From assembly GCA_937917025.1 (NCBI GenBank), contig CALFSF010000575.1:1-17653 (forward strand): a DNA stretch of 17,653 nt, given 5' to 3'. Positions 14,286 through 17,653 of this stretch are shown piece after piece. How positions within the stretch are numbered: position 1 is the stretch's first letter; each line of letters begins with the position of its first letter. The DNA is from an uncultured Paraburkholderia sp. (GTDB lineage: Bacteria; Pseudomonadota; Gammaproteobacteria; Burkholderiales; Burkholderiaceae). The position numbers and the translations under genes are program-made. Under the pieces are notes generated by a model. That model was not told where the DNA came from, did not search any database, and saw nothing but the letters and a program-made list of their open reading frames with translations.

Positions 14286-14722
14286 GCTCCGCTCCCGATA
14301 CGAAAGAACTCGAATTTGCGCGGCAGCTGCGCCGTGCGCTCGACGAAAATACCGCCGCTCTCCCGTCCGCCACCGTCGATCGGCTCGCCGCGGCGCGCCG
14401 CACCGCGCTCGCCCGCAAGAAAGCCGAACCGGCGCCGGTGTTCGTGCCGGCTTTCGCCGGCGCTGCCGCCGGCATGGCGGCTCACGCCCCGGCGCCGGAA
14501 TTGGGCGCCGCCCGCAAGCCGCGCCGCTCGCCGCTGCGCCGTTTCGCGCTCGCGTGGCCGCTCGCCGCGCTGGTCGTGAGCCTCGTGGCGATTGCCTACT
14601 GGGAAGACCAGCAGCGCACCGCCGAACTCGCCGATATCGACGCCGCCATGCTGAGCGACGATCTGCCGCTCAACGCGTACCTGGATCACGGGTTCAACGC
14701 GTATCTGTCGCGCGCGCGCTGA
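14282..14722 (+). CDS. DUF3619-type single-pass membrane protein, candidate anti-sigma factor
   Basis: The 146-residue protein resembles the DUF3619 family found beside this sigma factor in Burkholderiales. Residues 1-50 form a charged, helical cytoplasmic segment (ELEFARQLRRALDENTAAL, TVDRLAAARRTALARKK), then an Ala/Pro-rich linker. A basic stop (RKPRRSPLRR, 78-87) precedes one transmembrane helix at about 88-106, followed by a short acidic tail with LADIDAAMLSDDLPLNAYLDHGF. The ATGA overlap with the sigma gene and the cytoplasm-TM-periplasm topology suit an anti-sigma factor. No zinc-binding HxxxCxxC motif is present, so it is not a classic ZAS protein. Function is inferred from context only. 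Confidence 0.8.
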   Translation: MSSAPDTKELEFARQLRRALDENTAALPSATVDRLAAARRTALARKKAEPAPVFVPAFAGAAAGMAAHAPAPELGAARKPRRSPLRRFALAWPLAALVVSLVAIAYWEDQQRTAELADIDAAMLSDDLPLNAYLDHGFNAYLSRAR

Positions 14723-14737
14723 GCGGGGGCCGTTCGG

Positions 14738-15508
14738 GTGAGTTACAAGCGTGGCCTCGCCGTTGTCTCCGGATGCGTGATCGCGGCGCTGGTGTCGTTC
14801 GCCGCAACCTGGCCACGTTTCAATCCCCAACCCGTGTCCGCTTCGGCGCCCGCTGCCGGCGCGCCGGCTTCGTCGTCCGCGCCTTCGCTGGGGGTCGACC
14901 TGCAGGGGATCGCCAGCAAGAACCCGCTTTCGTGGTCCCGCCTCACCGAAGCCGAGCGCGTCGCGCTCGCGCCGTTCGCCAGCCAGTGGGACACCTTCAG
15001 CGATGCGCGCAAGCGTAAATGGATCAAGATCGCGTCGCGGTACGCGAGGATGTCGCCTGAAGCGCAAAAACGCCTCCACGAGCAGATGACCGAATGGACC
15101 CGCATCACACCCGAACAACGGCGTGTCGCGCGGGAGAATTACCAGGCGTCGAAGGAACTGCCGCGCGAGGCGCGCCGCAATGCGTGGAAGGCCTACCAGC
15201 AACTGCCGGAAGAACAGAAGGAGCGGCTGGCCGCGAGCGAGCACAAGCGCCGGCCGACCGTCGTCAGCGCGCCGCCGACCGGCAAGTCCGAAGTCAAGGA
15301 CATCGACCGGCTGGTGAACGGGCGCGGCGCGAGCGCTGCCGCGCCGGCATTGCCGGCACTCCCGGCATCCGCCGCATCGGCTGCGGGTGTACCGTTGCCG
15401 TCATCCAGCGCCCTTCCGCCGGGCACGACGCCCGCCGGCAGCTTCATTCCAGCGACGCCGCAGCCGGTTTCGCCCGCCGAAGCGCCGTCGATCTTCAACG
15501 GCTCCTGA
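14738..15508 (+). CDS. DUF3106-type membrane-anchored repeat protein
   Basis: The 256-residue product starts at a GTG (14738-14740) with a GGGGG tract upstream. Residues 7-24 form a signal anchor or signal peptide (LAVVSGCVIAALVSFAAT), then a Ser/Ala/Pro linker to about residue 60. Residues 70-165 are a chain of about 18-residue helical repeats starting at 70, 88, 106, 124, 142 and 157, each opening with S/T/P-x-E/A and ending in Trp/Tyr plus a hydrophobic residue (SPEAQKRLHEQMTEWTRI, TPEQRRVARENYQASKEL). A Pro/Ala/Ser-rich tail follows. The repeats would face the periplasm. It lies 15 bp after the DUF3619 gene, so it belongs to the sigma operon. It may be a sensor or envelope scaffold; no function is known to me. 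Confidence 0.8.
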   Translation: MSYKRGLAVVSGCVIAALVSFAATWPRFNPQPVSASAPAAGAPASSSAPSLGVDLQGIASKNPLSWSRLTEAERVALAPFASQWDTFSDARKRKWIKIASRYARMSPEAQKRLHEQMTEWTRITPEQRRVARENYQASKELPREARRNAWKAYQQLPEEQKERLAASEHKRRPTVVSAPPTGKSEVKDIDRLVNGRGASAAAPALPALPASAASAAGVPLPSSSALPPGTTPAGSFIPATPQPVSPAEAPSIFNGS

Positions 15509-15533
15509 GCCCTCTCCTCGCGTCCAACGATCC

Positions 15534-16055
15534 GTGTCCAGCCCGTCCACTTCCGCCGACCTGACTTCCGATCGCCCGACGCCCGCACCGACCGTGCGCC
15601 GCCGCCTCGCGACGATGCTCTACGAAGGCGTGATCCTGTTCGGCATCGTGTTCATCGCTGGCTATCTGTTCAGCACGCTGACGCAGCAACGCAACGGCCT
15701 CACGCATCACAACCTGCTCGCCGCCTGGGTGGGTTTCGTGGTCGGCGCGTATTTCGTCTGGTTCTGGACGCACGGCGGCCAGACGCTGCCGATGAAAACC
15801 TGGCGCCTGCGCCTTGTCGGCGCCGACGGTGCGCCCGTGTCCGCGCCGCGCGCGATCGTGCGCTACGTGCTCGCGTGGCTGTGGTTCCTGCCGCCGCTCG
15901 CGCTGCATCCGCTCGTGGGTCTCGCCGTGCCGCAGACGCTCATCGTCGCGGCCATCTGGTTCGTGCTGTGGGCCGCCACCGGTCGTTGCGGCGCGAGCCG
16001 GCAGTTCCTGCACGACCGGCTCGCCGGCACGCGAATCGTCGAACTCGCGCGTTAA
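15534..16055 (+). CDS. RDD family integral membrane protein
   Basis: The 173-residue product has four predicted transmembrane helices (about 29-49, 61-79, 108-127, 131-149) and the RDD-family landmarks: Arg near the first helix (VRRRLATMLYEGVILFGIVF), GGQTLPMKTWRLRLVG at 81-96, a second conserved Arg before helix three (PRAIVRYVLAWLW) and the closing FLHDRLAGTRIVEL. The usual Asp in helix one appears to be Glu31. The GTG at 15534 is preferred because it keeps the conserved RRRLA segment; the first ATG (15615) would start inside it. No strong ribosome binding site is visible. It lies 25 bp after the DUF3106 gene as the last of four genes. Some RDD proteins are linked to ion or solute transport; the role here is unknown. 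Confidence 0.85.
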   Translation: MSSPSTSADLTSDRPTPAPTVRRRLATMLYEGVILFGIVFIAGYLFSTLTQQRNGLTHHNLLAAWVGFVVGAYFVWFWTHGGQTLPMKTWRLRLVGADGAPVSAPRAIVRYVLAWLWFLPPLALHPLVGLAVPQTLIVAAIWFVLWAATGRCGASRQFLHDRLAGTRIVELAR

Positions 16056-16096
16056 GGTCAATACACGCGCCTCACGCGGCCACGCCAGGCCACGCC

Positions 16097-17449
16097 TCAA
16101 CGCTTCTCCGCCCCGCTCCCTGACGATTGCGTCTGCCGTTGCGCCGGCGTCGCAATCACGCCCTTGTGCCCGCTGAAGCGCGCGAACATCGTCTGCGGAT
16201 TCATGCGCGTCTGCTGCAGGAACACGGCGACCACGATGATCAGCCCTTTCATCACGAGCTGCGTGTTGCTGTCGATGTTGTTGAGCAGCAGGATGTTGCC
16301 GAGAAAGCCGAAGATCAGCACGCCGGCTACCGTCCCCGCGATCCGTCCCACGCCGCCCATCAGGCTCGTGCCGCCGATCACCACTGCGGCGATCGCGTCG
16401 AGTTCCCAGCCGACGCCCGCGTCCGCCTTGCCCTGCCGGTATTGCGCCGCGTACAGCACGCCGACGAGCGCCGACAGCATCCCGGAGATCGCATACGCAG
16501 CGATCTTGTTGCGATCGACCCTGAGGCCGGAAATGCGCGCGCATTTCTCGTTGCCGCCGATCGCGTACAGGTACTTGCCGAACACGGTCCGGTTCAACAC
16601 GAAATCCGCGATCAATGCGATCACGACGAAAAAGAGCGCGGGCACCGGCACCACGCCGAACAGCAGCGCGCGCAGCAGTTCGATGTCCGTGGTCGCATTG
16701 CTACCGCTGTAGATCGAATAGACGGCCGTGTCCTGCCCCGCCACGAGGCGCGCCACGCCCATTACGCCGACCATCGCGGCGAGCGTGACGATGAACGGCT
16801 GCATCCGGCCACGCGTGATGATCCAGCCGTTCAGCGCGCCGATTGCGAGGCCCGCGAGCGGCACCATCCACAGGACCGTCCACAGCGAAACCTTGACCGG
16901 CAACTGGTGCCACGCATACGCACACGCGAAGAGTGCGCAGGCGAGCGCCACCGCCATGCGCAGGCCATGGCGCCGCCGCGCGTGAACACCCGCGCCCGCG
17001 CCTTGCATATGACCCCGCGTACGCCGGGCGAGCAAGCCGCCCACGCCGCAGACGATGATGAAGATGCTCACCGCGTCGAGCCCGAGCGCGGTCCAGGACG
17101 CGGTGTTCGAGCCGGGCGTCGTCAGCAGGATCGCGGTGAGCACGCTGCCGAAGCCCATCACCGAGCCGACCGACAGGTCGATTCCGGCGGTGATGATCAC
17201 GAGCGTCATGCCGACCGACATCACGCCGACGTTCGCGACCTGACGGAACACGTCCGAGAAATTCGCCGCCGACAGAAAGATGTTGCTGCCGTCCGCCGCA
17301 TGCGGCGAGGTCAGCGCGCCCAGCGCGATCAGCACGATCAGCCCCAGGTAGTATTTGACGTTGGTCAGCCAGGCCCGCAGACGTCGTTGCCGCGAATCGG
17401 GCAGCGTATCGAGGGCCGGGGTCTGAGCCGGTTCATTCGCTTTCAGCAT
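16097..17449 (-). CDS. sugar ABC transporter permease, RbsC/XylH type, with central extension
   Basis: The 450-residue inner-membrane protein belongs to the BPD_transp_2 permeases that import ribose, xylose, galactose and related sugars. Hallmarks are VMSVGMTLVIITAGIDLSVG ending at residue 95, NGWIITRGRMQPFIVTLAAM at 207-226, the ATPase-contact loop GGNEKCARISGLRVDRNK at 298-315 and AVVIGGTSLMGGVGRIAGTV. Family members are commonly about 320-400 residues. The excess lies at about 112-190, where a basic stretch (RRTRGHMQGAGAGVHARRR) separates two additional hydrophobic segments. The ATG at 17447-17449 has GGAGA upstream. It lies 20 bp after the ATPase gene on the same strand, and its 3' end faces the RDD gene with a 41-bp gap and no clear terminator. 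The sugar cannot be told from sequence. Confidence 0.92.
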   Translation of the reverse strand: MLKANEPAQTPALDTLPDSRQRRLRAWLTNVKYYLGLIVLIALGALTSPHAADGSNIFLSAANFSDVFRQVANVGVMSVGMTLVIITAGIDLSVGSVMGFGSVLTAILLTTPGSNTASWTALGLDAVSIFIIVCGVGGLLARRTRGHMQGAGAGVHARRRHGLRMAVALACALFACAYAWHQLPVKVSLWTVLWMVPLAGLAIGALNGWIITRGRMQPFIVTLAAMVGVMGVARLVAGQDTAVYSIYSGSNATTDIELLRALLFGVVPVPALFFVVIALIADFVLNRTVFGKYLYAIGGNEKCARISGLRVDRNKIAAYAISGMLSALVGVLYAAQYRQGKADAGVGWELDAIAAVVIGGTSLMGGVGRIAGTVAGVLIFGFLGNILLLNNIDSNTQLVMKGLIIVVAVFLQQTRMNPQTMFARFSGHKGVIATPAQRQTQSSGSGAEKR

Positions 17450-17469
17450 GTTCTCTGTCTCCGGGTCGG

Positions 17470-17653
17470 TCAGGGCGAGGCCAGCTTCACGAGCTGTCCG
17501 GCGGAAAACGCCGCACGCTCCAGCACGCCGGCCGCGCGCCCTTCACACAGCACGAGAATGCGGTCGCACATCAGCATCAGCTCGTCGATCTCCGAGCTCG
17601 CGACGACGACCGTCAGGCCGGCGCGCGCCGCCTGCAGGATCTGGCTGTAGATT
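17470..17653 (-). CDS. sugar ABC transporter ATP-binding protein (C-terminus only)
   Basis: The last 60 codons of an RbsA/MglA-like ATPase are visible; the rest lies beyond the right edge. The segment IYSQILQAARAGLTVVVASS is followed by EIDELMLMCDRILVLCEGRA, the usual end of the second nucleotide-binding domain after the D-loop and switch region, then a short tail ending KLASP and TGA (17470-17472). It would power sugar import through the permease encoded 20 bp downstream. Confidence 0.88.
   Translation of the reverse strand, partial: IYSQILQAARAGLTVVVASSEIDELMLMCDRILVLCEGRAAGVLERAAFSAGQLVKLASP

Noticed and set aside
16056..16096. Possible terminator between the RDD gene and the permease gene
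   Set aside because: Only a short direct repeat of GGCCACGCC is seen; there is no stem followed by a T-run on either strand.
16127..17650. 507-codon plus-strand frame opposite the permease and ATPase genes
   Set aside because: Antisense to two recognisable ABC transporter genes; His/Arg/Asp-rich shadow.

Overview
The window is GC-rich, densely coded chromosomal DNA from a betaproteobacterium of the Burkholderiaceae, most likely Burkholderia or Paraburkholderia. This rests on protein-level resemblance (PNPase, S15, LeuA, IlvC, acetolactate synthase), on the gene order rpsO-pnp-quinone oxidoreductase, on ilvB-ilvH-ilvC-psd-pssA-leuA in one direction, and on the sigma factor-DUF3619-DUF3106-RDD cluster. 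I see no insertion sequence, phage gene, CRISPR array, rRNA or tRNA. It reads as core genome.

Layout. Bases 1-3500 (minus strand) hold rpsO, pnp and the start of an NAD(P)H:quinone oxidoreductase gene. Each gene has its own terminator or leader structure: an intrinsic terminator after rpsO, a long hairpin in the pnp leader, an intrinsic terminator after pnp, and a large inverted repeat plus a Shine-Dalgarno-masking hairpin before the oxidoreductase. Bases 3525-4784 (minus) hold a stand-alone branched-chain-amino-acid-type periplasmic binding protein with a clear promoter. Divergent from it on the plus strand are a lipoprotein with a BamE/SmpA-like look and a beta-carbonic anhydrase (4985-6259). 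The anhydrase converges on leuA, and the two share a bidirectional terminator.

Bases 6343-13371 (minus) are a branched-chain amino acid and phospholipid block in the order ilvB (acetolactate synthase large subunit), ilvH (regulatory subunit), ilvC (ketol-acid reductoisomerase), psd (phosphatidylserine decarboxylase), pssA (phosphatidylserine synthase), leuA (2-isopropylmalate synthase). Together they make acetolactate and its reduced derivatives, commit 2-ketoisovalerate to leucine, and turn CDP-diacylglycerol plus serine into phosphatidylethanolamine. Strong hairpins sit at the ilvB-ilvH and ilvH-ilvC junctions, and an intrinsic terminator follows ilvC. leuA has its own promoter and a possible leucine-rich, apparently leaderless leader peptide containing three CTA codons.

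The 350-bp divergent region 13372-13721 holds the ilv promoter, overlain by three GATAT motifs exactly 15 bp apart. Plus-strand genes 13722-16055 are an ECF-type sigma factor, a one-TM DUF3619 protein overlapping it by 4 bp, a DUF3106 protein built of about 18-residue helical repeats, and an RDD membrane protein. This looks like a poorly understood sigma/anti-sigma and envelope system and is the best candidate here for undescribed biology. The window ends (minus) with a ribose/xylose-type sugar ABC permease carrying an extra central segment and the C-terminus of its ATPase.
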